Positions 42,557 through 52,139 of a DNA stretch of 64,000 nucleotides are shown here, in pieces; position 1 is the first letter of the stretch, and each line of letters begins with the position of its first letter. Position numbers and translations under genes: made by a program. The notes under the pieces were generated by a model. It was not told where the DNA came from and ran no database searches. It saw only the letters and a list, made by a program, of their open reading frames with translations. Source of the DNA: Nocardioides renjunii (GTDB lineage: Bacteria; Actinomycetota; Actinomycetes; Propionibacteriales; Nocardioidaceae); NCBI RefSeq assembly GCF_034661175.1, contig NZ_CP141058.1, positions 4,339,085 through 4,403,084 on the forward strand. Reading direction: 5' to 3'.

Positions 42557-43509
42557 GCACCGCGACGGCTCCCGGCCGGCGTACCCGACCCGCCACCCGG
42601 CGCCGCCGGGGCGAGGGCGGACGGCACCAGGGCCGCGTGGCCCTGCTGTTCATCAGCCCCTGGCTGATCGGGTTCGTGGTGTTCATGGCCTACCCGGTCC
42701 TCTACACCGTCTACCTCTCGCTGACGGACTACGACGTCATCAACGACCCGTCCTTCGTGGGGCTCGACAACTACCGCGAGCTGATGGGTGACGAGAAGAT
42801 CCGCCTGGCGCTGCGCAACACCTTCGTCTACACCCTGATGTCGGTGCCGGCGCAGCTCGCCGTCTCGCTCGGCCTCGCGCTGCTGCTGCAGCGCGCCGGG
42901 CGGGCGGCGGGATTCTTCCGCACCGCCTTCTTCCTGCCGAAGATGACGCCGCCGGTCGCCGTGGGCGTCCTGCTGCTCATGCTGCTCAACGGGCAGAACG
43001 GCCTGCTCAACGAGTTCCTCGGCTGGTTCGGGATCAACGGCCCCAACTGGACGACCGACCCCGCGTGGGTGAAGCCCGGCCTGGTGATCATGTCGCTGTG
43101 GACCGTCGGGGCATCGGTGATCATCCTGCTGGCCGCCCTGCAGGAGGTGCCCGAGGAGCTCCTCGACGCCGCCCGGGTGGACGGGGCCGGGTGGTGGCGC
43201 CGGCTGTGGCACGTCACCGTGCCGATCATCAGCCCGGCGATCTACTTCATCGTCGTGGTCGACACCATCGCCTCGCTCCAGTCCTTCACCGAGGCCTACA
43301 CGGCGTTCTTCGGGGCGGGCAACACGACCTACAGCAACGACGCCGCGCTGTTCTACGCCATCTACCTGTTCCAGCAGGCCTTCGAGTTCCTCCACATGGG
43401 CTACGCCTCGGCGATGGCGATGCTGCTCTTCGTCATCGTGATGGTCGTCACCGCCGTGCAGGTGATGCTCAGCCGGCGCTACGTCCACTACACGGGCGGT
43501 GCGCGATGA
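42553..43509 (+). CDS. Carbohydrate ABC transporter permease (MalF type)
   Basis: 318 residues, six membrane segments, EAA loop D-A-A-R-V-D-G-A-G. GTG at 42553 overlaps the binding-protein stop as GTGA. Middle gene of the second sugar cassette. Confidence 0.93.
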   Translation: MSTATAPGRRTRPATRRRRGEGGRHQGRVALLFISPWLIGFVVFMAYPVLYTVYLSLTDYDVINDPSFVGLDNYRELMGDEKIRLALRNTFVYTLMSVPAQLAVSLGLALLLQRAGRAAGFFRTAFFLPKMTPPVAVGVLLLMLLNGQNGLLNEFLGWFGINGPNWTTDPAWVKPGLVIMSLWTVGASVIILLAALQEVPEELLDAARVDGAGWWRRLWHVTVPIISPAIYFIVVVDTIASLQSFTEAYTAFFGAGNTTYSNDAALFYAIYLFQQAFEFLHMGYASAMAMLLFVIVMVVTAVQVMLSRRYVHYTGGAR

Positions 43510-44447
43510 GCACCCTCGACCGCGCCGGCGAGGCCGGACCCACCACGGGCGTGCCGCCGGTCGACCCGGACGAGGCGGTGACCGCTCCGGCCCGGGCCCC
43601 GCGGCCGCCGAACCGGCGACCCGGCCTCGGCGGCCGCATCTTCGTGGCCGTCGCGCTGGTCGTGACCACCATCGCGTTCGTCTACCCGTTCGTGTGGCTG
43701 GTCAGCGCCTCGCTCAAGCCGCGCAGCGACGTCTTCGACAACCGCCTGATCCCCGAGACGCTGACCTTCGACAACTACATCGAGGTGTGGAACGCCGCAC
43801 CGATGGCGGCGTGGCTGCTCAACACGGCCTTCGTCACCATCATGGCGACCCTCACGGTCACCATCTCCAGCGCGCTCGTGGCGTGGGGGTTCGCGCGCTA
43901 CCAGTTCCGCGGCCGCAACTTCCTCTTCGGGCTGGTGCTCGCCTCGATGATGATCCCGGGCGCGGCGACGATGATCCCGACCTACCTGATCTGGGACTCG
44001 CTGGGGATGGTCGGCACGCTGACGCCGCTGTGGGCAGGCAACGTGTTCGGCACGGCGTTCTACATCTTCCTGCTGCGCCAGTTCTTCCTCGGCCTGCCGA
44101 CCGAGCTGTTCGACGCGGCCGAGATGGACGGCGCCGGGCACTGGAAGGTGTTCTGGCACGTCGCGCTGCCGCTGACCAAGCCGGCGCTCGTGGTCGTCGC
44201 CCTCTTCGAGTTCCAGGCGGCGTGGACCGACCTGATGCGCGGACTGATCTACCTGCGCGACCGCGAGGACTTCACGGTGCCGCGTGGCCTCAAGTCGATG
44301 CTCGACCAGTTCGGCTTCGGCGGCGAGTGGCACTGGGAGCTCGTCGTCACCGCGAGCGTCATCACGACCGTGCCGATGATCCTGGTGTTCTTCCTCGGGC
44401 AGAAGCAGATCATCCAGGGCGTGGCGAGCACGGGCACCAAGGGCTGA
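43506..44447 (+). CDS. Carbohydrate ABC transporter permease (MalG type)
   Basis: 313 residues, six membrane segments, a Pro-rich N-terminal cytoplasmic tail of ~40 residues and EAA loop D-A-A-E-M-D-G-A-G. ATG at 43506 overlaps the preceding stop (ATGA). No ATPase or glycosidase follows; the cassette ends convergent with cca. Confidence 0.93.
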   Translation: MSTLDRAGEAGPTTGVPPVDPDEAVTAPARAPRPPNRRPGLGGRIFVAVALVVTTIAFVYPFVWLVSASLKPRSDVFDNRLIPETLTFDNYIEVWNAAPMAAWLLNTAFVTIMATLTVTISSALVAWGFARYQFRGRNFLFGLVLASMMIPGAATMIPTYLIWDSLGMVGTLTPLWAGNVFGTAFYIFLLRQFFLGLPTELFDAAEMDGAGHWKVFWHVALPLTKPALVVVALFEFQAAWTDLMRGLIYLRDREDFTVPRGLKSMLDQFGFGGEWHWELVVTASVITTVPMILVFFLGQKQIIQGVASTGTKG

Positions 44448-44477
44448 CGCCGACTCGGCGGCAGTTCTGCGGGTCCG

Positions 44478-45929
44478 CTAGGAGGTCCGCCCTGCCCACC
44501 AGGCGCGCAGGGCGGCCTCGGCCTCCTCCGGCGACTTCGGTCCCTCCTCCACCCGCAGCTCGAGCAGGAACGCGTACGCCTGCCCGACGTCGCGGCCGGG
44601 GCCGATGCCGAGGAGCTCCATGATCTGGTTGCCGTCGAGGTCCGGACGGATCGACGCGAGCTCCTCCTCCTCCGAGAGCCGCGCGATGCGCTCCTCGAGC
44701 GAGTCGTACGCCCGGCGCAGGCGGTCGGCCTTGCGCTGGTTGCGGGTGGTGCAGTCGGCGCGGGTGAGGATGTGCAGCCGCTCGAGCTGCTCGCCCGCGT
44801 CGCGGACGTAGCGACGTACGGCACTGTCGGTCCACTCGCCCGACCCGTAGCCGTGGAAGCGCAGGTGCAGCTCGACCAGCGTGGCGACCGCGTCGGTGTC
44901 GGCGTTGGAGAAGCGCAGCGCCTTCATCCGCTTGCGGGTCAGCTTGGCGCCGACGACGTCGTGGTGGTGGAAGGTGACGATGCCGCCGGCCTCGAAGCGG
45001 CGCGTGCGCGGCTTGCCGACGTCGTGCATGAGGGCCGCGAACCGGGAGACGAAGTCGGGACCGTCCCCGAGGCGGTGCTCGAGGTCGATCGACTGCTCGA
45101 GGACGGTGAGGGTGTGCTCGTAGACGTCCTTGTGCCGGTGGTGCTCGTCGCGCTCCAGCGCGAGGGCGGGCAGCTCGGGGAGGACGTGGGCCGCGAGGCC
45201 GGTGTCGACCAGCAGGGTGAGCCCGAGCCGCGGGTGCGGCGCGCAGACCAGCTTGACCAGCTCGTCGCGGACCCGCTCGGCCGAGATGATCTCGATCCGG
45301 CCCGCCATCGCGGTCATCGCCGCCACCACGTCGGGCGCGACCGAGAACCCGAGCTGGGCGGCGAACCGCGCCGCGCGCATCATCCGAAGAGGGTCGTCGG
45401 AGAAGGAGTCCTCCGGCGCGCCCGGCGTGCGCAGCACCCGCTCGGCCAGGTCGACGATGCCCCCGAACGGGTCGACGAACTCGCGGCTCGGCACGCGGAC
45501 CGCCATCGAGTTCACCGAGAAGTCGCGCCGGCCCAGGTCGCCCTCGAGGGAGTCGCCGAAGTCCACGTCGGGCTTGCGCGACGACGGGTCGTAGCTCTCC
45601 GAGCGGTAGGTCGTGATCTCGACCTGCCACGGCCCCTTGCGGCAGCCGATCGTGCCGAAGTCGCGGCCCATGTCCCACACCGCGTCGGCCCAGCCCGACA
45701 CGAGCCGCTCGGTGACGTCCGGCACGGCCGAGGTGGTGAAGTCGAGGTCGTTCTGCAGCCGGCCGATCATGGCGTCGCGGACCGGCCCGCCGACCAGGGC
45801 GAGCTCCTCGCCGGCCGCGGCGAAGAGGGCCCCGAGCTCGTCGATGACCGAGCCGATGCGGTCGAGCTCGGCCCCGACCCGGCGCTGGATCTCGACGATC
45901 GTGAGCGGTTGCAGTGCGGCGTCGGACAC
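44478..45929 (-). CDS. cca: CCA tRNA nucleotidyltransferase
   Basis: 483 residues. Class II nucleotidyltransferase domain with G-G-P-V-R-D and D-L-D-F metal ligands, R-R-D-F-S-V-N, then an HD domain (LMHDVGKPRTR ... FHHHDVVGA). It adds or repairs the CCA 3' end of tRNAs. GTG at 45929 has TAGACT at 45938-45943 (8-nt spacer). It is divergent from the DUF6049 gene, as pcnA is from Rv3909 apart from the NUDIX gene found between them in M. tuberculosis. Confidence 0.95.
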   Translation of the reverse strand: MSDAALQPLTIVEIQRRVGAELDRIGSVIDELGALFAAAGEELALVGGPVRDAMIGRLQNDLDFTTSAVPDVTERLVSGWADAVWDMGRDFGTIGCRKGPWQVEITTYRSESYDPSSRKPDVDFGDSLEGDLGRRDFSVNSMAVRVPSREFVDPFGGIVDLAERVLRTPGAPEDSFSDDPLRMMRAARFAAQLGFSVAPDVVAAMTAMAGRIEIISAERVRDELVKLVCAPHPRLGLTLLVDTGLAAHVLPELPALALERDEHHRHKDVYEHTLTVLEQSIDLEHRLGDGPDFVSRFAALMHDVGKPRTRRFEAGGIVTFHHHDVVGAKLTRKRMKALRFSNADTDAVATLVELHLRFHGYGSGEWTDSAVRRYVRDAGEQLERLHILTRADCTTRNQRKADRLRRAYDSLEERIARLSEEEELASIRPDLDGNQIMELLGIGPGRDVGQAYAFLLELRVEEGPKSPEEAEAALRAWWAGRTS

Positions 45930-45982
45930 GACGGGCCAGTCTACGTGCCGACCCGGTGGGTCCGAACAACTAGCATCGGTGC

Positions 45983-48298
45983 GTGCCCCGCCCGTCCGTG
46001 ATCCGTGCTGCCCTGGCGGGGCTCCTGACCCTCGGGGTCGCGACCGGGCCGGCCCTCGGGGCGGCCGGAGCGCCCGCGACGAGGGCTCCCGCCGAGGAGC
46101 CCGACCCCCTCGTCGTCCACCTCGACACCATCACGCCGGTGCTGCCGAGCACCGGGGACGTCGAGATCACCGGCACGGTCACCAACGTCAGCGACGAGAC
46201 CTTCACCCGCGTCAACCTCCACGCCTTCTCCTCCCAGCAGCCGATCCTCGACTCCCCCAACCTCAACGAGTCGGCGGGCGTCGACCCGGGCGTCTACGTC
46301 GGTCCCCGGGTGACCGTCCCGGGCACGTTCGACACCGTGGACGAGCTCGCGCCCGGCGAGACGGCGTCCTTCTACGACTCCGTGCCCGTCGAGCTGCTCG
46401 GCACCTCCGGCCAGGCCGGTGTCTACTGGATCGGCGTCCACGCCCTCGGCGACGGCTCGGTCCCGCGCGACGACATCGCCGAGGGCCGGGCCCGCACGTT
46501 CATCCCGCAGGAGCCGACCGGCGACCGGACCCAGGAGGCCTCGGTCATCCTCCCGGTCCGCAGCCGGGTCTGGTACGACGCCGACGGACGCGTCGCAGGG
46601 CTGGACCGGTGGGCCCGCCGACTGGCCGAGGGTGGCAGCCTCGACGGCGTGCTCGACATGGCCGAGTCCGCGGGCTCGACGCCCTACAGCTGGCTGGTCG
46701 ACCCGGCCGTCCTGCACGCCGTGGCGAAGCTGACGGTGGGCAACCCGGCCCGGAGCATCGCGCCGGACCCCAGCGTCGAGGGCCAGCAGCCCTCCCCGAC
46801 CGAGACGCCGACCGACGGCGTGGACGAGACCCCCACGCTGGAGACCATCACCCCCGCCACCCCGGAGCCCACCGAGGACCTCAGCGAGGAGGACGCGCAG
46901 CTGATCGCGGCGGCGGACGCCTGGCTCACCCGCTTCCAGGCCATCGTCGGCTCCGACACGGTGCTGACGCTGCCCTACGGCGACCTCGACGTCGCCGCTG
47001 CCGCCCGCAACGACGCCACCCGGCTCGACCAGGCGGTGGACCGCAGCGCCGAGGTGATGCTCGACCTCGGTCTCACCTCGCAGCCCGCGGTGTCCCCGAT
47101 CAGCGACCGGCTCAGCGAGGAGGCGATCGCCGCCACGCCGCCGGGCACCGTCATCCTGCTCGGTGACAGCGCCTTCGACCTCCCGCCGACCAGCCCCGAC
47201 TCCGTGGTCCGACTGCTCGGGCACGAGGTCGTCGTCACCAGCACCGGGGCCGAGGCCGGTGGTCCCGGTCCCACCGCGGCCACCGACCCGCTCGCGCTGC
47301 GTCAGCGCCTGCTCAGCGAGGCGGCGCTCCGCCTCGAGAACCGCGACACGGCACCGCTCGTCGTCACCCTGCCCACCGTGTGGAACGGGGAGGACGCGGC
47401 GTCGTTCTTCACCGACCTCGACCAGCCGTGGCTCGACCTCGTCCCCGTCAGCGACGTCGCGGGACGCAGCGCCGTCGACGTGCCGGCCTCCAGCCTCAAC
47501 TACACCGAGGACGACCTGGCCGCGGAGCTCGACCCGACCAACTTCTCCGCGGCCACCAGGGCAACGACCGCGGCCACCCTCCTCGAGCAGGTCCTCACCC
47601 TCCAGACCATGGTCGAGACCTCCGTCGAGGACCAGGCGCTCGTGCTGCTCTCCGAGCAGCACCGCGCCCGCCCGGGTCTGGCCCGCGCCGCCACCGACCG
47701 GCTCGACGAGGTCCTGCGCGAGGACCTCGCGTCGGTGCGGATCGAGGGACCGCCCGCCGTGACGCTGTCCGGCGACTCCGGACCGCTCGGCGCGACCCTC
47801 GTCAACGAGCTCGACCAGCCGGTGACCGTCCGGGTCCGGGTGAGCACCGACGGCGAGATGAACCTGACCGGCGGTGACGGCGTGCGCGAGCTCGGCCCCC
47901 TGGCCCGCAGCGTCGTCCGCTTCGAGGCGAGCACGAGCGAGGTCGGCGTGCACAACGTCCGGCTGTCGGTGACCAGCGTGGACGGCGTGGCGCTCGGCTC
48001 GACGGCCCAAGTGCCGATCCGCGCGGCCCGGGTGAGCGCGTTGATCTGGGTCGTCATGGCAGTGGGCGCGCTCGTCCTGTTCGGCATGGTGGGCTACCGC
48101 CTGCCGGGTCAGATCCGCCAGCGCCGTGCCGAGCTCGCGGCCGCGGAGGCCGCCGACGAGCAGCCCGAGCCTGCCGAGGACGCGCCGCCCGGCGAGGACC
48201 ACGCCGACCACCGGGACCCCGGTGACCCACCGGTCCCCGGCGAGCCGGCCACCTCGCGCGCCGCGGACCTCGAAGACGCCGCCACGGACCGCGCATGA
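45983..48298 (+). CDS. DUF6049 secreted/membrane-anchored protein (Rv3909-like)
   Basis: 771 residues. Signal peptide (~1-30), a large extracellular part with an acidic Thr/Pro linker near residues 260-305 (PTETPTDGVDETP), and one C-terminal membrane helix (~688-712) with an acidic cytoplasmic tail. Homologous position and architecture to Rv3909, always beside murJ; probably part of envelope assembly, exact function unknown. GTG at 45983 has TAGCAT at 45971-45976 with a 6-nt spacer: leaderless. Confidence 0.87.
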   Translation: MPRPSVIRAALAGLLTLGVATGPALGAAGAPATRAPAEEPDPLVVHLDTITPVLPSTGDVEITGTVTNVSDETFTRVNLHAFSSQQPILDSPNLNESAGVDPGVYVGPRVTVPGTFDTVDELAPGETASFYDSVPVELLGTSGQAGVYWIGVHALGDGSVPRDDIAEGRARTFIPQEPTGDRTQEASVILPVRSRVWYDADGRVAGLDRWARRLAEGGSLDGVLDMAESAGSTPYSWLVDPAVLHAVAKLTVGNPARSIAPDPSVEGQQPSPTETPTDGVDETPTLETITPATPEPTEDLSEEDAQLIAAADAWLTRFQAIVGSDTVLTLPYGDLDVAAAARNDATRLDQAVDRSAEVMLDLGLTSQPAVSPISDRLSEEAIAATPPGTVILLGDSAFDLPPTSPDSVVRLLGHEVVVTSTGAEAGGPGPTAATDPLALRQRLLSEAALRLENRDTAPLVVTLPTVWNGEDAASFFTDLDQPWLDLVPVSDVAGRSAVDVPASSLNYTEDDLAAELDPTNFSAATRATTAATLLEQVLTLQTMVETSVEDQALVLLSEQHRARPGLARAATDRLDEVLREDLASVRIEGPPAVTLSGDSGPLGATLVNELDQPVTVRVRVSTDGEMNLTGGDGVRELGPLARSVVRFEASTSEVGVHNVRLSVTSVDGVALGSTAQVPIRAARVSALIWVVMAVGALVLFGMVGYRLPGQIRQRRAELAAAEAADEQPEPAEDAPPGEDHADHRDPGDPPVPGEPATSRAADLEDAATDRA

Positions 48299-48305
48299 GC
48301 GGCGC

Positions 48306-49952
48306 ATGAGCATGACCGACCAGCGCGTGATGGCCTCCTCGGCCGTGATGGCCGCGGGCACCGTGGTGTCGCGCGCGTCGGGCTACGTCCGCAGCGCCCT
48401 GCTCGTCGCGGCGCTGGGCGCCTCGATCCGCGGCGATCTCTTCACCATCGCCAACACGCTGCCCAACATGGTCTACATCCTGCTGGCCGGCGGCATCTTC
48501 AACGCCGTCCTCGTGCCGCAGCTCGTCCGCCGCATCAGCAGCGACCCCGACGGGGGCGACGCCTACGCCAGCCGCGTCATCACGCTCTCCGCGCTCTTCC
48601 TCGGCGCGGTCAGCGTGCTGCTCGTCGTGCTGGCCCCCCTGCTCCTCCAGGTCTACCTCGACAGCCGCTACCTCGAGCCCGACCGCGCGGCCCACCTCGA
48701 GTCGATCGTGAACCTCACCCGCTGGTGCCTGCCGCAGGTGTTCTTCTACGGCATGTACGTCCTCATCGGGCAGGTCCTCAACGCGCGGGGCCGGTTCGGG
48801 CCGATGATGTGGGCCCCCATCGCCAACAACCTCATCTCGGTCGGGGTGCTGGTCCTCTTCCTCGTCGTCTGGGGGCCGGTCGGTGACAGCGCCGACCAGT
48901 ACGCCCCGCTGAGCGGGTCCCAGGAGGTGCTCCTGGGCCTCGGCTCGACCATCGGCATCGTCGCGCAGTGCCTGGTGCTCGTCCCCTACCTCCGGGCCTC
49001 GGGGTTCAGCTACCGCCCGCGCTTCGACTTCCGCGACCCCGAGCTCAGGCACACCCTGTCCCTGGGTGTGTGGACCGTGCTCTTCGTCATCGCCACCCAG
49101 GCGGCGTACCTCGTGGTGGTGCGGCTCGCGTCGGGCGGCACCGCCGGCGGCGGCGACGGCACGGGGCTGACGGTCTACTCCAACAGCCTGCTCATCATGA
49201 TGGTGCCGCACGCGATCGTCACCGTCTCGCTCGCCACCGCGATCCTGCCGCGGCTCTCCGCCCTGGCCTCCGAGGACCGCCTGGCCGAGCTCGGGAGCAC
49301 GGTCGGCTCCACGCTGCGCACCGCGCTGGCCCTGGTGCTGCCCTTCGCGGTCCTCCTGCCGCTCGTCGCCGGCGACGTCGCCGCGGCCGCCTTCGGCTGG
49401 GGCGGTGGCGAGGAGCGCGCGGCGGCCTTCGCCCCGACCCTCGCGCTCTTCGGGCCGGCGCTGGTGTTCTTCACCGTCCACTACTTCATGCTCCGCGGCT
49501 TCTACGCCATGGAGATGACCCGGCTCGTGTTCTTCATCCAGCTCGCCGTCTCCGCGACCAACGTCGCCGTCGCCGTCGCCCTCGTGCCGTCCCGGCCGCC
49601 CGAGGACACCGCCCCCATGCTGGTGGTGGCCTACCTGTCGTCGTACGCCGTCGGCGCCGCGATCAGCACGGTGCTGCTGCGGCGCACCGCGGGCGGCATC
49701 GAGGGCTCGCAGCTGCTCCGGTTCCTCGTCCGGATGGCGCTCGTGCTCGCCGTCGCCGCCGCGGCCATCTGGGCCGCCGAGCTCGCGATGTCCGGGCTCG
49801 GGGAGCGCCCCGGACCTCTCGTCGCGCTCGTACGGGGCGGGCTGAGCGGGCTCGCCGGCTGCGTCGTGCTGCTCCTCGGCGCCCGGCTCCTGCACGTGCG
49901 CGAGGTGACCAGCCTCGTCGACATGGTCGCGGCGCGCCTGCACAGGCGATGA
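48306..49952 (+). CDS. murJ: Lipid II flippase MurJ (MviN core only)
   Basis: 548 residues with about 14 membrane segments. The N-terminal V-S-R-A-S-G-Y-V-R-S and the L-P-N-M-V-Y-I-L-L-A-G-G-I-F-N-A-V-L-V-P segment are MurJ hallmarks. It moves lipid II across the membrane for peptidoglycan synthesis. ATG at 48306, 7 bp after the previous stop, is the second of two close ATGs. In mycobacteria the same polypeptide continues into a pseudokinase; here it stops and the pseudokinase is a separate gene 90 bp on. Confidence 0.94.
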   Translation: MSMTDQRVMASSAVMAAGTVVSRASGYVRSALLVAALGASIRGDLFTIANTLPNMVYILLAGGIFNAVLVPQLVRRISSDPDGGDAYASRVITLSALFLGAVSVLLVVLAPLLLQVYLDSRYLEPDRAAHLESIVNLTRWCLPQVFFYGMYVLIGQVLNARGRFGPMMWAPIANNLISVGVLVLFLVVWGPVGDSADQYAPLSGSQEVLLGLGSTIGIVAQCLVLVPYLRASGFSYRPRFDFRDPELRHTLSLGVWTVLFVIATQAAYLVVVRLASGGTAGGGDGTGLTVYSNSLLIMMVPHAIVTVSLATAILPRLSALASEDRLAELGSTVGSTLRTALALVLPFAVLLPLVAGDVAAAAFGWGGGEERAAAFAPTLALFGPALVFFTVHYFMLRGFYAMEMTRLVFFIQLAVSATNVAVAVALVPSRPPEDTAPMLVVAYLSSYAVGAAISTVLLRRTAGGIEGSQLLRFLVRMALVLAVAAAAIWAAELAMSGLGERPGPLVALVRGGLSGLAGCVVLLLGARLLHVREVTSLVDMVAARLHRR

Positions 49953-50042
49953 GACTGCCTAGAGTGGCCGCAAGCACGGCGACGGCGCTCGTGCGACGGT
50001 CGTGCCGGGGCGGGCAACAGGTCAGTGGGAGCGAGGTGAGCG

Positions 50043-52139
50043 GTGCCGACGTCGATGCAGGCGGGTGACGTGCTCGCCGGACGCTACCGGCTCGACGACC
50101 TGCTGGCCGAGAACGGGACCGGCCGCTTCTGGCGTGCCCACGACCTCGTGCTCCACCGGCCGGTGTCGGTCCACCTCCTCGACGCCGGCGACGAGCGCGC
50201 CGAGGCGATGCTCGAGGCGGCCCGGCGCACCGGCCCGGTCATCAACCGCCGGCTGCTGCGCGTGCTCGACGCGGAGATCGCCGACGGCCGCTGCTACGTC
50301 GTCAACGAGTGGGGGCAGGGCGAGTCGCTCGACATCCTGCTGACCCGCGAGGGTCCGCTGGCCCCGCGGCGCGCGGCCTGGCTGGTCGGGGAGGTGGCCG
50401 AGAGCATCGCCGAGGCGCACGCGTCCGGCCTCGCCCACGGGTGCCTGGCGCCCGAGAACGTCCTGGTCGACCAGCACGGGCAGATCAGGATCATCGGCTT
50501 CGGCGTCGAGGCCGCCCTCCGCGGCCTGCCGCCCGGTCGCCTCAACGTCGACGAGGTCGACCTCGCCGGCCTGCTCTACAGCGCGCTGACCGGCAAGTGG
50601 GCCGGCGTCTCGGAGTCCGCCGTGCCACCGGCACCGGAGGTGCACGGCGAGGTGCTGCGGCCCCGGCGCGTGCGGGCCGGCATCCCCCGGATGCTCGACG
50701 CGCTGTGCGACCAGGTCCTCAACCCCCAGCACGCGCCGGGGACCGAGGGCTCCGACTTTACCGCCCACCGCATCTGCGAGATGCTCCACGACTACGTCGG
50801 GGACACCACCGGGACGCTGCCCCCGGTCGCCGCGCTCCGGCCCACCCCGCCGCCGGCCCAGGTCCAGCCGGCCATCCTGCCGACCACGACCGTCCCGGTG
50901 GCGGGTGACGAGGCCGGCGAGGCCGACGAGGCCGACGAGGCCGAGGACGCCAGCGGGACCGACGCCGGGCCGGCCGAGCTGACCGCCACCCACGCCGTCC
51001 GCACCGACCCGACCGCCACCGTGGTGACCGCGCCGGTCCCGGCCGAGGAGCGCGCGAGCAGTGACGGGACCGACAACCCGCCCGCCGACCCGCCCGACGA
51101 GCCGCCAGTCGACGCGCCCGCCGAGGCTGCGCCCACCCCGGTCGCCGACCTCCCGACGGAGGCCGGGATGCCGGTCTTCCACGACGACGACGAGGTCGAC
51201 TGGCTGCGCGCTCGCGCCGACAAGCCGGCGCCACCCCCGCCCCTGGCCGACCCCCAGCCCAAGCCCCTCTTCGCGCCCGACCCGCCGGAGGGCGAGCCCG
51301 TACGCCGTCCGCGTCCCGGCAGCCGGGCGCCCGGCGGCGACTACTGGCCGTGGGACTCCAGCCAGGACTCGGGCCGGGACTCCGGCCGGGACTCCGGCCG
51401 GGACTCCGGCCGGGACTCCGGCCGGGACTCCGGCGTACGTCCCGTCGGGCGGGACACCGGCTCGTGGGCGTCCGGCGCGTGGGCGGAGGACCGCTGGGGC
51501 ACCGGCGAGGGACTCGAGGACACCGGCGACCAGGTGCCCGGCCGGACCTGGATCCGGCTGGCGATGATCGTCGCGATCTGCCTGCTCGTGGGCGTCGCGG
51601 CGGTGGCCGCCTACCAGCTGGGGCTGCGGCCGCCGACCCCCGACTCCGGCAGCGACGACCCGACGCCCAGCGCGAGCCCCACGGCGGCCGAGCCGACGCC
51701 GTTCACCGACCTCGCGGCCGACGACTTCGACCCGCAGGGGACCGACGGCCAGCAGGAGAACCCGGACACCGTGCCGACCGTCCTCGACGGCGACCCCGCC
51801 ACGTCGTGGACCACCTCGACCTACGAGCAGAACTTCGGCCCCGCCGGCCTCAAGACCGGGGTGGGCCTCGTCATCGACCTCGGCAGCACCCGTGCGGTGC
51901 GGCAGGTCCGGGTGACGACGGAGGGAGGCCAGACCTCGCTCGCCACCTACGTCACCTCCGAGGCGCCGACCGGGGTCGCGGAGCTCACGCCCGTCGGCAC
52001 CGCGTCCGGGACCGGGGAGCTCACCGTCGACCTGGCCGAGCCCGTGTCCGGCCAGTACGTCACGGTGTGGCTCACGCTCCTCCCACCGGTCGACGGCGGC
52101 TTCCGGGGGACGATCTCCGAGGTGCAGGTGCTCGGATGA
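50043..52139 (+). CDS. Pseudokinase with extracellular discoidin-like domain (split MviN C-terminal part)
   Basis: 698 residues. Kinase-like domain ~10-260 lacks catalytic residues: the beta3 Lys is H44 (VSVHLL), HRD is H132-G-C134, and DFG is G152-F-G. N139 is kept. A long acidic Pro-rich linker contains six R-D-S-G repeats (~440-465), then a TM helix (~507-529) and an F5/8C-type domain (VLDGDPATSWTT). This matches the C-terminal half of mycobacterial MviN, whose phosphorylated form binds FhaA. GTG at 50043 follows GGGAGCGAGG; TAGAGT at 49968-49973 may be its own -10. The stop overlaps sigM (ATGA). Confidence 0.9.
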   Translation: MPTSMQAGDVLAGRYRLDDLLAENGTGRFWRAHDLVLHRPVSVHLLDAGDERAEAMLEAARRTGPVINRRLLRVLDAEIADGRCYVVNEWGQGESLDILLTREGPLAPRRAAWLVGEVAESIAEAHASGLAHGCLAPENVLVDQHGQIRIIGFGVEAALRGLPPGRLNVDEVDLAGLLYSALTGKWAGVSESAVPPAPEVHGEVLRPRRVRAGIPRMLDALCDQVLNPQHAPGTEGSDFTAHRICEMLHDYVGDTTGTLPPVAALRPTPPPAQVQPAILPTTTVPVAGDEAGEADEADEAEDASGTDAGPAELTATHAVRTDPTATVVTAPVPAEERASSDGTDNPPADPPDEPPVDAPAEAAPTPVADLPTEAGMPVFHDDDEVDWLRARADKPAPPPPLADPQPKPLFAPDPPEGEPVRRPRPGSRAPGGDYWPWDSSQDSGRDSGRDSGRDSGRDSGRDSGVRPVGRDTGSWASGAWAEDRWGTGEGLEDTGDQVPGRTWIRLAMIVAICLLVGVAAVAAYQLGLRPPTPDSGSDDPTPSASPTAAEPTPFTDLAADDFDPQGTDGQQENPDTVPTVLDGDPATSWTTSTYEQNFGPAGLKTGVGLVIDLGSTRAVRQVRVTTEGGQTSLATYVTSEAPTGVAELTPVGTASGTGELTVDLAEPVSGQYVTVWLTLLPPVDGGFRGTISEVQVLG
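51371..51433. repeat. 12-bp tandem repeats in the pseudokinase linker
   Basis: GGCCGGGACTCC is repeated about five times almost without change and encodes R-D-S-G units. The low divergence points to recent expansion. Confidence 0.8.

Noticed and set aside
44449..44465. Terminator between the second sugar operon and cca
   Set aside because: Only a very short CGCC/GGCG hairpin is present; not strong enough to call.
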